Source: Butyricicoccus sp.
GTDB lineage: Bacteria; Bacillota; Clostridia; Oscillospirales; Butyricicoccaceae
Length of the DNA stretch: 64,000 nt
Direction of reading: 5' to 3'
Assembly: GCA_020025885.1 (NCBI GenBank)
Contig: JAHHRJ010000001.1
Span: forward strand, 62,001-126,000
Numbering within the stretch: the first letter of the stretch is position 1; the number at the start of each line of letters is the position of its first letter. The position numbers and the translations under genes are program-made. Shown here in pieces: positions 1 through 8,128 of the stretch. The notes beneath the pieces were generated by a model. That model saw only the letters and a program-made list of their open reading frames with translations, did no database searches and had not been told where the DNA came from.

Positions 1-1
1 G

Positions 2-496
2 CTGCCGCCCCGCGCAAAAATAGACAAGACCCCGGAGCCGTTCCGGGTGCAGAGCAAAAGCAAAAACGGCGTGTTCACCGGCCGATTCACGGCCCACGCC
101 CAGCCGGACTTTCAGGGCACGCTGCAGGATGGCAGATCTGTTGTGTTCGAGGCAAAGTACACCTCCACTGACCGCCTGAACCGGGAGGTGCTGACGCAAA
201 CCCAGCAGGATACTCTGGAAGCGCATTACCGCCTGGGGGCACTGGCTGCTGTCTGCGCCGGTATCGGGACGGAGTTTTTCTTTGTCCCCTGGCCTGTGTG
301 GCGTGATATGAAGCAGAACTATGGCCGCAAGTATGTCACCGCAGCCAATCTGCAGCCCTACCGAGTGCGCTTTGATGGGGCGGTACGATTTCTGGACTAT
401 CTGACCCCGCCGCTAGAGAAAACACCCTGGTGGGATGAAGCTGCCCGGCGGCTGGTGGAGCATGCGCAGACGAGCCTCTTTGATAGGGAGGCTTGA
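2..496 (+). CDS. RecU-like Holliday junction resolvase, 5' partial
   Basis: The reading frame is open to the left edge of the window, so the true start lies upstream; a GTG at 47 is probably internal. The visible 164 residues match the RecU / penicillin-binding-protein-related factor A family, seen in phages as a structure-specific endonuclease for recombination intermediates. The signature is a GxFxGRF segment followed by PDFQGTL, then GRSVVFEAKYT, which carries the acidic-acidic-lysine metal site (Asp, Glu, Lys) of the restriction-enzyme-like fold. A PWPVWRDM segment further on is also typical. It is the last recombination-type gene before a run of small accessory genes. Its stop lies just upstream of the next gene's ATG. 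Confidence 0.75.
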   Translation: MPPRAKIDKTPEPFRVQSKSKNGVFTGRFTAHAQPDFQGTLQDGRSVVFEAKYTSTDRLNREVLTQTQQDTLEAHYRLGALAAVCAGIGTEFFFVPWPVWRDMKQNYGRKYVTAANLQPYRVRFDGAVRFLDYLTPPLEKTPWWDEAARRLVEHAQTSLFDREA

Positions 497-498
497 AT

Positions 499-924
499 AT
501 GCGTGAGATTCTGTTTAGAGGTCGAAATAAGAAAACTGGCCAGTGGGCAGAAGGAAATCTTGTGCACTTGAAATGTGAAGTGAGAGGGGAGACAACGACA
601 GAAGTCTGGAAAATCCATCCAGTGAGAATCAACACCGATGTGCCGATGGATATTGACCTGAAGACGATCGGCCAGTACACCGGGATGAAAGACAAGAACG
701 GAAAAAAGATTTTTGAGGGTGATATCTTGAAAGAAGATGATGTCACCCATAACGGTGTAGTCCAGATTCAAGGGTACATGAGCTCAGTCCGTGAGGATGA
801 GGGTTGCTGGGTGTCAATTTTACCCAAAACTCAGGAATGGGACTTCTTGTGGAATGTCCGCAAGAAAGTTGAGGTCGTCGGCAACATCCACGATAACCCG
901 GAACTTGTGGAGGCGGATTCATGA
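499..924 (+). CDS. YopX-family phage protein
   Basis: This 141-residue protein starts at an ATG placed seven bases after GGGAGG; a TTG six bases earlier is less well placed. The N-terminal REILFRGRNKKTGQWAEGNL, the central TIGQYTGMKDKNGKKIFEGD and the C-terminal VVGNIHDNPEL are the three hallmark segments of the YopX family, which is common in Firmicutes phages and in phages of gut bacteria. The molecular role of YopX proteins is not established. The gene sits between two resolvase-like genes in the early/middle accessory region. The identification of the family is firm; no function is claimed. Confidence 0.85.
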   Translation: MREILFRGRNKKTGQWAEGNLVHLKCEVRGETTTEVWKIHPVRINTDVPMDIDLKTIGQYTGMKDKNGKKIFEGDILKEDDVTHNGVVQIQGYMSSVREDEGCWVSILPKTQEWDFLWNVRKKVEVVGNIHDNPELVEADS

Positions 925-1099
925 ACACCGGCAAGCGCTTCGAGGCTGATTTCAAGGCCAGCACGCCGAAAGATGCATGGTTGTATCGATTGAATGATAG
1001 CCCGGCCGCATACCATTTGGATAAAGCATCAGATACAAATGTGCAGCTGAGCGGTACGACGTGGACGGGCTGCTGAAAAGATTGGAGGCTTTGCAATGA
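921..1099 (+). pseudogene. Decayed RecU-type nuclease gene with internal deletion
   Basis: An ATG at 921 overlaps the end of the YopX-like gene and opens a 51-residue frame (MNTGKRFEADFKAS..WLYRLNDS) that resembles the N-terminus of phage RecU-type nucleases, then stops at 1074-1076. From about 1028 a different frame encodes RYK...RYDVDGLLKRLEALQ and stops at 1097-1099, which looks like the C-terminus of the same family. The conserved nuclease core (the EAK-type motif) is missing between the two. The last stop overlaps the next ATG, the normal spacing for coupled phage genes, which suggests 1099 was the original end. I infer a deletion plus frame change; a functional 51-residue peptide cannot be excluded. 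Confidence 0.5.
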
Positions 1100-1281
1100 G
1101 TCCTTGCTATGAATGCACCCAGAGATCCGCAATGTGCCACGCCTTCTGTCCAGCTTATCAAGTCTATGCAATGCAGCAGGAATCAAAGCGCAAGGAACGG
1201 TACCGCGGATACCAGACAAACGCCGACTGTGAGGCTGCCAAGCGCCGGATCATCAGCCTGAACAAGCATCACGGCCGTTAA
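1096..1281 (+). CDS. Small cysteine-rich phage protein
   Basis: A 61-residue protein with a start overlapping the preceding stop (ATGA) and a TTGGAGG ribosome site. The N-terminal half holds CYEC, then CHAFC, a spacing of four cysteines that could bind a metal; the C-terminal half is basic (KRKERYRGYQ, AKRRI). I do not recognise a named family. Its place in the accessory block and its good ribosome site support a real gene of unknown role. Confidence 0.55.
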   Translation: MSPCYECTQRSAMCHAFCPAYQVYAMQQESKRKERYRGYQTNADCEAAKRRIISLNKHHGR

Positions 1282-1430
1282 AGAACTATTTCCAAGCCCC
1301 CTACATGGGGCGTACATATGTTGTGGGCGGCATCGCATCACGGACAAAGGGTACATGATCCTATCTCCTCCGTGCTAAAGGTGGCCGCAGACCGCCACCT
1401 CCACAATAGCAAAAGAAAGGATGAATCAAT

Positions 1431-1559
1431 ATGATGGAGAAGTTATTCACGGCAGCGCTGGCCGTTGTTGTTATCGTTGTGATCGTCGCATGGGCGGCGC
1501 TGGCGTGTGTTGCACCGTTCGCGCTGCTGCGCTTGTGCGGCGCAATCTTACTGGCATGA
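1431..1559 (+). CDS. Small membrane protein, 42 residues
   Basis: A short frame starting at tandem ATGs (1431 or 1434) and ending at 1559. After MMEKLFTAA it is almost entirely hydrophobic (LAVVVIVVIVAWAALACVAPFALL), long enough for one membrane span or a tight hairpin. A purine-rich AAAGAAAGG lies about ten bases upstream. Small single-span proteins of this kind are frequent in phage accessory regions; no function is assigned. The 150 bases before it (1282-1430) hold only two short inverted repeats (GCCCC/GGGGC near 1295 and GGTGGC/GCCACC near 1380). Confidence 0.45.
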   Translation: MMEKLFTAALAVVVIVVIVAWAALACVAPFALLRLCGAILLA

Positions 1560-1630
1560 GAAAAGGAGGCCAATCCTATAATCAGAAAACGTGGAAAAAC
1601 GTGGAGAAAACACAACGGAAGGAAAATGCA

Positions 1631-1933
1631 ATGACAAATGAAGAAGCAAAAGATGCTTTGCAACTAAAGAAAATTCAATTCAGCGGAGAAACAAGGCGCG
1701 TTGTTGAATTTTTAGAAGCATTGTGCAAAGCGGAAGAAGCTCTGGATTATAGAATAGCTAAAACAGTGGAAGCAGAAAAGTTGGAGAAGGATCTTGCAAT
1801 GCCAGGCACTCATATCATCTTTAGAAAAGGAACAAACTGTCTGGTTCGGTGCCCTAGATGTGGTCATTATATGAAAATGCAGGATTCGTTTTGCGCCAAG
1901 TGCGGACAAGCAATTGAAGTAAAAGAATCGTAA
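1631..1933 (+). CDS. Zinc-ribbon phage protein
   Basis: A 100-residue protein. The chosen ATG follows GGAAGG at a good distance; an in-frame ATG at 1421 would add 70 residues of low-complexity translation overlapping the small membrane protein and is unlikely. The N-terminal half is a charged helix-rich region (VVEFLEALCKAEEALDYRIAK). The C-terminus has CPRCGHYMKMQDSFCAKCGQ, a four-cysteine zinc ribbon. Such proteins are common between replication and packaging genes in phages; partner and target are unknown. Confidence 0.7.
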   Translation: MTNEEAKDALQLKKIQFSGETRRVVEFLEALCKAEEALDYRIAKTVEAEKLEKDLAMPGTHIIFRKGTNCLVRCPRCGHYMKMQDSFCAKCGQAIEVKES

Positions 1934-1945
1934 CGAGGGATAAAA

Positions 1946-2329
1946 ATGAAAAGATTGATTTGCATGTTGGTCGCCCTGGCCCTGGCGCTGTGCGTGACGG
2001 GCTGTTCTGAAGCGAGCAAGGTGAACCAAAATCTGAACAAGCAGGCGGACTACTTCGAATGTGAGCGCAAAATAACGGTATACAATGCACTTACAGACAA
2101 AGTAATACTGGAAGTCGAGGGCTTCATGAGCATAAGCAACAACAGCTCGAACGAACTTGTTGTGACATGCAAGACCGGTCCTGATGAGTACAAGAAAAAC
2201 TATGTGTATCTGAATAGCTTTACGCTGTATGCCATTGAAGATATTACCGGAACACATACAGATCCGTATCACTATTCGATGTACATCCATGTGGAACCTC
2301 CGATCAAAATAGAAGGAGTCAAGCCGTAA
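1946..2329 (+). CDS. Phage-encoded lipoprotein
   Basis: 127 residues beginning with a lipoprotein signal: MKRLICMLVALALALCVTGC, with the lipobox VTGC and Cys20 as the modified residue. The mature part is polar and beta-rich, with FMSISNNSSNELVV and YKKNYVYLNSFTLYAIEDI segments that I recall from a recurring phage lipoprotein family with a predicted beta-sandwich fold. It would be exported by the lysogen and anchored outside the membrane. Surface lipoproteins of prophages often act in exclusion of related phages, but nothing in the sequence proves this here. Spacing to neighbours is tight, as expected for an operon. Confidence 0.7.
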   Translation: MKRLICMLVALALALCVTGCSEASKVNQNLNKQADYFECERKITVYNALTDKVILEVEGFMSISNNSSNELVVTCKTGPDEYKKNYVYLNSFTLYAIEDITGTHTDPYHYSMYIHVEPPIKIEGVKP

Positions 2330-2357
2330 CATTTACAGAAAAAGGGGAGAAAATTAC

Positions 2358-2789
2358 ATGGAATATGCAGAAAAGCTTGTCTGGCTGCGACGCTATAGGG
2401 AAAGTCAGAAGGTGGAGCGTGAGCTTGCCCAGGAGCTGGAACAGCTGCGCAGTCAGGCGGAGAGAATCACACCTGTTTTATCGGCTACGCCCGGCGGTGG
2501 CGGAAATGGGCAGCAGCTGCCCGCAATTGTTGAACGCATCGAGGACATCCGCAGTCAGATGACGGGACGCATCGAACAGGGACTTACAGCGCGCACAGAG
2601 ATTGCAGAAGCAATCGATCAGCTGACCGATGCCCAGGAGCTTGAAATCTTGCGCCGCCGGTACTTGTTGGGACAGCGATGGGGAGAGATTGCCCAGGAGA
2701 TGAATTTGAATAGGCGTTGGGCGATGCGGTTGCATCGCAGAGCTGTGGAAAAATTAGAAATCAAGGAAGATTGCGAAATACGCCACTAA
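2358..2789 (+). CDS. ArpU/RinA-like late transcription regulator
   Basis: 143 residues. The N-terminal half is a long charged coiled coil (RRYRESQKVERELAQELEQLR); the C-terminal half carries a sigma-factor region-4-like helix-turn-helix: LTDAQELEILRRRYLLGQRWGEIAQEMNLNRRWAMRLHRRAVEKL. This architecture is that of the ArpU/RinA/DUF1492 group, which activates packaging and structural genes in Firmicutes phages. Its position immediately before the terminase genes fits that role exactly. Ribosome site AAAGGGGAGA. Family call is firm, target promoters are inferred. Confidence 0.75.
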   Translation: MEYAEKLVWLRRYRESQKVERELAQELEQLRSQAERITPVLSATPGGGGNGQQLPAIVERIEDIRSQMTGRIEQGLTARTEIAEAIDQLTDAQELEILRRRYLLGQRWGEIAQEMNLNRRWAMRLHRRAVEKLEIKEDCEIRH

Positions 2790-2942
2790 AAGCCATAGAA
2801 AGCCACTATGCAAGTGTGCTATTCTGTAAATGCGAGATCCGGAAGAGAAAGACACTCTGACGGACGCTCATGGTTTGACACCTCCTTTTTGACGGAAGCT
2901 ACGGCAGACGGCGGGACGGGCAGTCTGCCAGCATTCGGAAAG

Positions 2943-2968
2943 AGCCGGAGAGAGATCTCCGGCTTTTG
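2943..2968 (+). terminator. Hairpin terminator before terminase genes
   Basis: AGCCGGAG and CTCCGGCT pair around the loop AGAGAT, followed by a short T run. It would end transcripts from the early region after the ArpU-like gene. Confidence 0.6.
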
Positions 2969-2980
2969 TTATACGTTTCA

Positions 2981-3010
2981 GCCTGTGCCCTTCAGGGTGC
3001 GGGCTTTTTT
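2981..3010 (+). terminator. Second hairpin terminator before terminase
   Basis: GCCTGTGCCC and GGGTGCGGGC form a ten-pair stem with G-T wobbles around TTCA, followed by six T. The pair of terminators in the 265 bases between the ArpU-like gene and terS suggests that late transcription is controlled here; I see no clear -35/-10 promoter in between. Confidence 0.55.
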
Positions 3011-3053
3011 GTTGCCCGGCGGGAGGTCCGGACATTGACAGGAGGTGATTGCC

Positions 3054-3494
3054 ACGGCAAAGAACAAGCTCAATCCCAAGCACAAGGCTTTTGCCGAGGC
3101 ATATGTCTCCAATGGCGCGAACGCTTATCAGGCGGCGCTGGATGCGGGCTATGCGGAAAGCACAGCAAAAAGCCATAGCTACGAGTTGCTGCGTGACAAG
3201 CGCGTTCAGGATTACATTGCAAGCCGGCGCAAGGAACTGGCTGAGCAGGCTGTGACGCCGGAGCGTGTGCTTCTGGAGCTGGCGGACATCGGCTTTGGGC
3301 AGCGGGAGTTCCCGGCCTATGATATGTTTGGCGAAGAGCATCAGCGCAAGCCGTCCATGACGGCTCGGCTAAAAGCGCTGGACATGATTGGCCGCAATCT
3401 GGGAATGTTTACAGACAAGCTGGATGTGAATGCCGTAGACACTGGCCAGCTGGAGAGCATCCTTGCACAGCTGAAGGAAAAGAAAAATGGCTGA
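3054..3494 (+). CDS. Terminase small subunit (terS)
   Basis: About 147 residues of the Terminase_2-type small subunit: an N-terminal DNA-binding region NPKHKAFAEAYVSNGANAYQAALDAGYAESTA, with the helix-turn-helix typical of the family, then RKELAEQAVTPERVLLELADIGFG. It recognises packaging sites and feeds DNA to the large subunit. The start is odd. AGGAGGTGA ends at 3048, and the codon at the ideal distance is ACG (3054), where relatives have ATG; the only in-frame standard start nearby, GTG at 3045, lies inside the ribosome site. The gene overlaps terL by eight bases. Confidence 0.85.
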   Translation, partial: TAKNKLNPKHKAFAEAYVSNGANAYQAALDAGYAESTAKSHSYELLRDKRVQDYIASRRKELAEQAVTPERVLLELADIGFGQREFPAYDMFGEEHQRKPSMTARLKALDMIGRNLGMFTDKLDVNAVDTGQLESILAQLKEKKNG

Positions 3495-4863
3495 TTTGAT
3501 TCTGAGCGAAAAATACAAGGCGTTCTTGCGCTGCGAGGCACCGGTGGAGTTTTGTGAAGGGACTACAGCAGCAGGAAAAACCACGGTGGGCCTATTCAAG
3601 TTCATGCTGAAGGTGGCGGAAAGCCCGAAGAAGCTGCATGTTCTGGCAGGACTGGACCAGGGAACCATAGAGAAGAACATCATCACCAAGGAACTGGGCA
3701 TTCTGGACGATTTCGGCGATCTGGTGCAGTACTGGCCCGGCGGGCAGGCACAGGACCGGATGGCGCACCTGGTGTTTCATACACCCAACGGAATCAAGAA
3801 GATCTATGTTTTGGGCTATGCGGACAAAGCCCGCTGGAAGAAAGCCCTGGGCGGCCAGTATGGCTGCTTGTACATTGATGAGCTGAACATTGCGGACATC
3901 GACTTTGTGCGAGAATCCGCCATGCGCTGCGATTATCTGTTGGGCACGCTGAACCCTGATGATCCGTTGCTGCCTGTGTATGAAGAGTTCATCAACCACA
4001 GCAGGCCATTGCCGGAATGGGAATATGAAACCCCGGCGGAAATATTGAAGGAACTGAACCAGGAACCCAAGCAAGGATGGGTTCACTGGTTCTTTTCGTT
4101 TGAGCACAATGCCGGGCTGACACCGGAGAAAATCCAGCAAATCATCAGCATGGTGCCGCCTGGTACTAAGCTGTACAAGAACAAGATTCTGGGTTTGCGC
4201 GGTCGTGCCACGGGTCTGGTGTTCCATTTGACGAATGCCCATCTGATAGGTGCGGCGGCACTGCGGGAATGGCTGACGCCGGAACACAAACCGAAGCCTT
4301 TCCACTGGGTGCAGCTGTCCTGCGGTGTGGATACTTCTTACAGCCAGAAGACGGAGGATACCTTTGCTTTTGCGTTTACGGGAATCCTGAATAATCGCTG
4401 CAAGGTAACGCTGGCGGTGGAAATCCATTCCAACAAAGAGCGTGCGGCAAAACATCTGCCACCGATTGCGCCAAGCGATATTCCGGCACTGCTGGTGGAC
4501 TTCTTGGAGCGTCAGCGGAAAGCTTGGGGCTTTGCCCGTGTGGTGTATATCGACAGTGCCGACCAGGCGACCATTACCGAGTGCCAGAAATACAAGCGCC
4601 AGCACGGCTGCATTTATGAGTTTGAACCAGCATGGAAGAAGATGCCAATCATTGACCGTATCCATCTGGAAACTGGCTGGCTGCATAACGGTCAGCATTT
4701 GATTGTTCAGGAGAGCTGCAGTCCGCTGATTCAGGAATACAACGCATACAGCTGGAAAGAGGACACGGACAACGAGCCGGAAGACAGAAACGATCATACG
4801 GTTAACGCGGAGCAGTACAGCTGGCTGCCATACAAAGAGAAAATCGGAGAAATACAAAAATGA
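3487..4863 (+). CDS. Terminase large subunit (terL)
   Basis: 458 residues, normal for a phage large terminase. The ATPase half has the P-loop variant GTTAAGKTT at about residue 25 and a Walker B-like CLYIDEL at about 130. The C-terminal nuclease half begins near residue 279 with CGVDTSYSQKTEDTFA, whose aspartate is the usual first metal ligand, and continues with VYIDSADQ and NDHTVNAEQYSW. It cuts the concatemer and drives DNA into the prohead through the portal. It overlaps both neighbours by a few bases, so terS-terL-portal is translated as a coupled unit. Confidence 0.93.
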   Translation: MADLILSEKYKAFLRCEAPVEFCEGTTAAGKTTVGLFKFMLKVAESPKKLHVLAGLDQGTIEKNIITKELGILDDFGDLVQYWPGGQAQDRMAHLVFHTPNGIKKIYVLGYADKARWKKALGGQYGCLYIDELNIADIDFVRESAMRCDYLLGTLNPDDPLLPVYEEFINHSRPLPEWEYETPAEILKELNQEPKQGWVHWFFSFEHNAGLTPEKIQQIISMVPPGTKLYKNKILGLRGRATGLVFHLTNAHLIGAAALREWLTPEHKPKPFHWVQLSCGVDTSYSQKTEDTFAFAFTGILNNRCKVTLAVEIHSNKERAAKHLPPIAPSDIPALLVDFLERQRKAWGFARVVYIDSADQATITECQKYKRQHGCIYEFEPAWKKMPIIDRIHLETGWLHNGQHLIVQESCSPLIQEYNAYSWKEDTDNEPEDRNDHTVNAEQYSWLPYKEKIGEIQK

Positions 4864-6329
4864 GATTTATGGAAAGGGTGAAAAACATGGTGCGAAGCTG
4901 GCTTGAAATTCAGCCGGCGCCCGGCCGGGGAATCACGATCCAGGAACCGGTTAGCCACGAAACAAGTGTCATGCGCAATAAAATCTGGTACCGTGGCGAC
5001 GCCAGCGAAATCGACCAGCTGTTCAAGGCACTGGGAGAGGACGCGGTGGGGCGCGCTCGGTTTTGGGCTGCGGCGCCCAATAATGAAAGTATCCGAAAGG
5101 CGCACAGCGGTCTGCCGGGAATTATGGCGGACACGCTGGCAAGTGTAGTGAAGGCGGATCTGGATGACCTGGACTTCGGCGATGATGCGGAAAACGCACA
5201 GACAGCCCGTCGATGGGAAGAAATTGCCGAAGAAAATGATTTTCCTGATTTGGTGGGACAGGCTGTGGTAGATACGCTGGTAACAGGGGATGGCGCTTTC
5301 AAAGTCAGCTTGGACCCGGAAGTCAGCGATGCACCGATTTTGGAGTTTTGGCCTGCGGACCGGGTTCGGTATAGCCGCCGGCACGGCCGCATTTGTGAGA
5401 TTTGTTTTCTGACGCCTATGGGAGACAGGCGAACTCTGGAAGAAATCTATCGTCCCGGCGGAGTGTCGTATCGGCTGATGGACGGAGAAAAAGAAATTTC
5501 GTTGTCTGCCGAACCTGCGTGCGCCAATCTTTCCCCGGTAAAGTTTGATGATAATATCATGCTGGCGGTACCTTTGCGGTTCTGGAAGTCCGGCAAATGG
5601 GCGGGCCGTGGCCGCAGCATCTACGATAACAAGACAGATGCCTTTGATGCCCATGACGAAATTATCAGCCAGTGGATGGATGCGGTGCGAGCAGGCCGCG
5701 TACAGAAATACATCCCTGAAAGTCTGATTCCCAGAGATGCGGAGACCGGTGCACTGAGGATGCCCAGCGCCTTCGGCTCAAATTTCATTTCCATTGCCGG
5801 CAGCGCAAAGGAAAATGCTACGGATAAAATCGAAACGACACAGCCGGATATCAATTATGAAGCCTTTGTGGCCAGCTATACGGCAACCTTGGATATGTGC
5901 CTGCAGGGAATTATGAGCCCGGCCACATTGGGCATTGATGTGGGCAAAATGGCCAGTGCGGACGCCCAGCGTGAGAAAAAGGACATCACCGGAATGACCC
6001 GCAATGCAATCACAAACGCGCTGGAAAAGGCGCTGCCCAAGCTGGCGCGTGTGGCATTATCCGCACAGGATATTCTCGAAAACCGTCAACCCGGCCGGTA
6101 TGAACCGACTGTTTCCTTTGGAGAATACGGCGCCCCGGACTTTGACAGCCGGGTCAAAACGATTTCGGGCGCTGCAACCAGCGGAATCATGAGCGTAGAA
6201 GCACAGGTGGAAGAGCTGTGGGGCGGCAGCAAAGACGATGAATGGAAGGCCGAAGAGGTGCAGCGCATCTGTTGGGAACGCGGCATTGAACCGATGGAGG
6301 AGCCCAGCGTTGGCGGTGAGCCTGTATGA
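4860..6329 (+). CDS. Portal protein (SPP1 gp6-like)
   Basis: 489 residues, within the usual range for portals of the SPP1/gp6 type. Segments such as IADTLASVV, VDTLVTGDGAFKVSL, EFWPADRVRY, GRSIYDNKTDAFDAHDEIISQWMDAVR and the C-terminal LGIDVGKMASADAQREKKDITGMTRNAI match this family. The protein forms the dodecameric ring at the unique capsid vertex that DNA enters by. Its place right after terL and before the MuF-type head protein is the standard gene order. Confidence 0.9.
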   Translation: MRFMERVKNMVRSWLEIQPAPGRGITIQEPVSHETSVMRNKIWYRGDASEIDQLFKALGEDAVGRARFWAAAPNNESIRKAHSGLPGIMADTLASVVKADLDDLDFGDDAENAQTARRWEEIAEENDFPDLVGQAVVDTLVTGDGAFKVSLDPEVSDAPILEFWPADRVRYSRRHGRICEICFLTPMGDRRTLEEIYRPGGVSYRLMDGEKEISLSAEPACANLSPVKFDDNIMLAVPLRFWKSGKWAGRGRSIYDNKTDAFDAHDEIISQWMDAVRAGRVQKYIPESLIPRDAETGALRMPSAFGSNFISIAGSAKENATDKIETTQPDINYEAFVASYTATLDMCLQGIMSPATLGIDVGKMASADAQREKKDITGMTRNAITNALEKALPKLARVALSAQDILENRQPGRYEPTVSFGEYGAPDFDSRVKTISGAATSGIMSVEAQVEELWGGSKDDEWKAEEVQRICWERGIEPMEEPSVGGEPV

Positions 6330-8128
6330 CGGCCCGTGAAATTGCGGATCTGTTCTTTCAGCTGGAACTGACGTTGATTGCATCCCTGAAACGCAATCTT
6401 GCTCGGCATAAAGCATGGGAAAAAGAAGAGGGCTTCGACTGGGAGGCTTGGCAGTCCGCCAAGCTGCGGGACATCCGCCGTTTTCAAAAGGAAAACCGAA
6501 AAGAAGTAGAGAAACTTGCTTCTGTCATAGATCAGGAAACGCGACAGCTCATCGAGGAGCAATATCAGGAAGGCGGCGCAGAAGGCTTTTTCAGCATGAA
6601 CGACCGCCGGGTGAATGCTTTACTGGATGAGATGCAAACCGCTCAGCAGCAGGTGGAAAAGGCGGCTCTGCGGTATATGGATGATGTGTACCGCAAGACA
6701 GTCCGTACAGCAGCGTTAGGTATGGCCACTGGATCTATGACGCTGCAGCAGGCCACCGATGCGGCTACGAAAGATTTTTTAGCCGCCGGTATCAACTGTG
6801 TGCAGTATAAAAACGGGCGCCGCGTCAACATTGCCAGTTATGCAGAGATGGCCTTGCGCACAGCAGCCACCCGCGCCACCCTGATGGGAGAAGCGAAGCT
6901 GCGGGAGTCGATGGGTATTGATACGGTTCTGGTGAGCCAGTACGGGGCTTGCAGCGAAACCTGTCTGCCTTGGCAAGGGCTGGTGTACATCGATGATGTG
7001 TGGCAGGACTATGATGGTCCACATACACCCGGCGGAACCTATGGTGTGAGCCGTAACGGCCACCAGTACCCGCTGCTATCCGTAGCGGTGAAAAATGGCC
7101 TGTTCCATCCCAACTGCCGGCACACTCTAACCACTTGGTTTGAAGGTATCAGCACCCGGCCAGAGCCAATGGATAAGGCGAAGATCGAGCGTACATCCAG
7201 GCTGGAAAAACAGCAGCGTGCCATGGAGCGTAATGTGCGAGAGCTGAAACGTCTGGCGGCCGGCACTCAGGACGATGCCCGGGCAGCCGCCTACCGCAAA
7301 GAGGTGCGCACCGCCCAGAAAAAGCTGAAAGCCTTTGTGGATGAAAATGGCGATGCGCTACGCCGGGACTACTGGCGCGAGCGGTACGATGGGGTGCCGT
7401 TGCAGAAAGAATGCACCCAAGCGGCAGCAATCGATAGCCCCCAAAAGGTTGGTACTTCTATTGAAAATGGCAACCAGTCCTCGTATACTAAAAATGATCG
7501 AGAAGGCAACCGCATTCTTACAAAGGATGAAGTGCTTGTAAAAGCAAAGGAACTTGCGGAAGAATATCTGGTAAGCGATGAAGCAAAAGACGGAAAACCA
7601 TCTCCGAGTCTTCGGTTCATCCAGCGTAAACTGGGGTATGATCAGCTGCCAAAGGCGGTGCCACCAGAAGATTTTAAAACACAAAAAACACAAAGTCATT
7701 ACCCGGTGCTGTATCGAGGAATTTCTCCTTTTGAGAGCAAATCCGGTCAAGAGTTGGCGGAACAGTATATGTTTGGTGAACTTTTTGGCGGCCAATACCA
7801 TGCATATGGTCGTGGTACCTATTTCAGTCCAGATTATGAAGTTGTAAAAACGAATTATGCAGCACAGGAAGACAGTGTGATTCTTATGGGTGTATTAGCA
7901 CCTACGGCAAGAGTTGCAAACTACGCAGATGTGCTGAAGGATTTTTGCAGCACAGGAGTACCCTTCAAAGCGAGAACAGACAAAATGGAAGGTTATGAAT
8001 TATTGTTGTCAAGCGTTGGAGAATATGCGGCTTTGCAGGGCTACGATGCAATTGCAATGAATGGCTACGCCAATAAAACACATTATATTATTTTGAACAG
8101 AGGAAAGATGGTGATTGAATATGGGTAA
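6326..8128 (+). CDS. MuF head protein with C-terminal ADP-ribosyltransferase toxin domain
   Basis: 600 residues, about 230 more than a plain minor head protein. Residues 1-355 are the MuF/minor capsid protein 2 part: QYGACSETCLPWQG and HPNCRHTLTTWF hold the conserved Cys/His motif, followed by coiled coil and LRRDYWRERYDGV. After a polar linker (about 370-395) the last 150 residues resemble ADP-ribosyltransferases: LYRGI near 460 (catalytic Arg), GRGTYFS near 495, VGEYAALQGYDAI near 570 and HYIILNRGKMVI at the end. The DNA of the toxin part is visibly more AT-rich than the head part. MuF-linked toxins are a known phage-borne polymorphic toxin class; the substrate is unknown here. The stop overlaps the next gene. 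Confidence 0.85.
   Translation: MTAREIADLFFQLELTLIASLKRNLARHKAWEKEEGFDWEAWQSAKLRDIRRFQKENRKEVEKLASVIDQETRQLIEEQYQEGGAEGFFSMNDRRVNALLDEMQTAQQQVEKAALRYMDDVYRKTVRTAALGMATGSMTLQQATDAATKDFLAAGINCVQYKNGRRVNIASYAEMALRTAATRATLMGEAKLRESMGIDTVLVSQYGACSETCLPWQGLVYIDDVWQDYDGPHTPGGTYGVSRNGHQYPLLSVAVKNGLFHPNCRHTLTTWFEGISTRPEPMDKAKIERTSRLEKQQRAMERNVRELKRLAAGTQDDARAAAYRKEVRTAQKKLKAFVDENGDALRRDYWRERYDGVPLQKECTQAAAIDSPQKVGTSIENGNQSSYTKNDREGNRILTKDEVLVKAKELAEEYLVSDEAKDGKPSPSLRFIQRKLGYDQLPKAVPPEDFKTQKTQSHYPVLYRGISPFESKSGQELAEQYMFGELFGGQYHAYGRGTYFSPDYEVVKTNYAAQEDSVILMGVLAPTARVANYADVLKDFCSTGVPFKARTDKMEGYELLLSSVGEYAALQGYDAIAMNGYANKTHYIILNRGKMVIEYG

Noticed and set aside
1421..1630. 70-residue N-terminal extension of the zinc-ribbon protein
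   Set aside because: The extension overlaps a better supported small membrane protein in another frame, and ATG 1631 has a good ribosome site.
2808..3038. 76-residue frame between the ArpU-like gene and terS
   Set aside because: It runs through two terminator hairpins and shows no familiar sequence or ribosome site.
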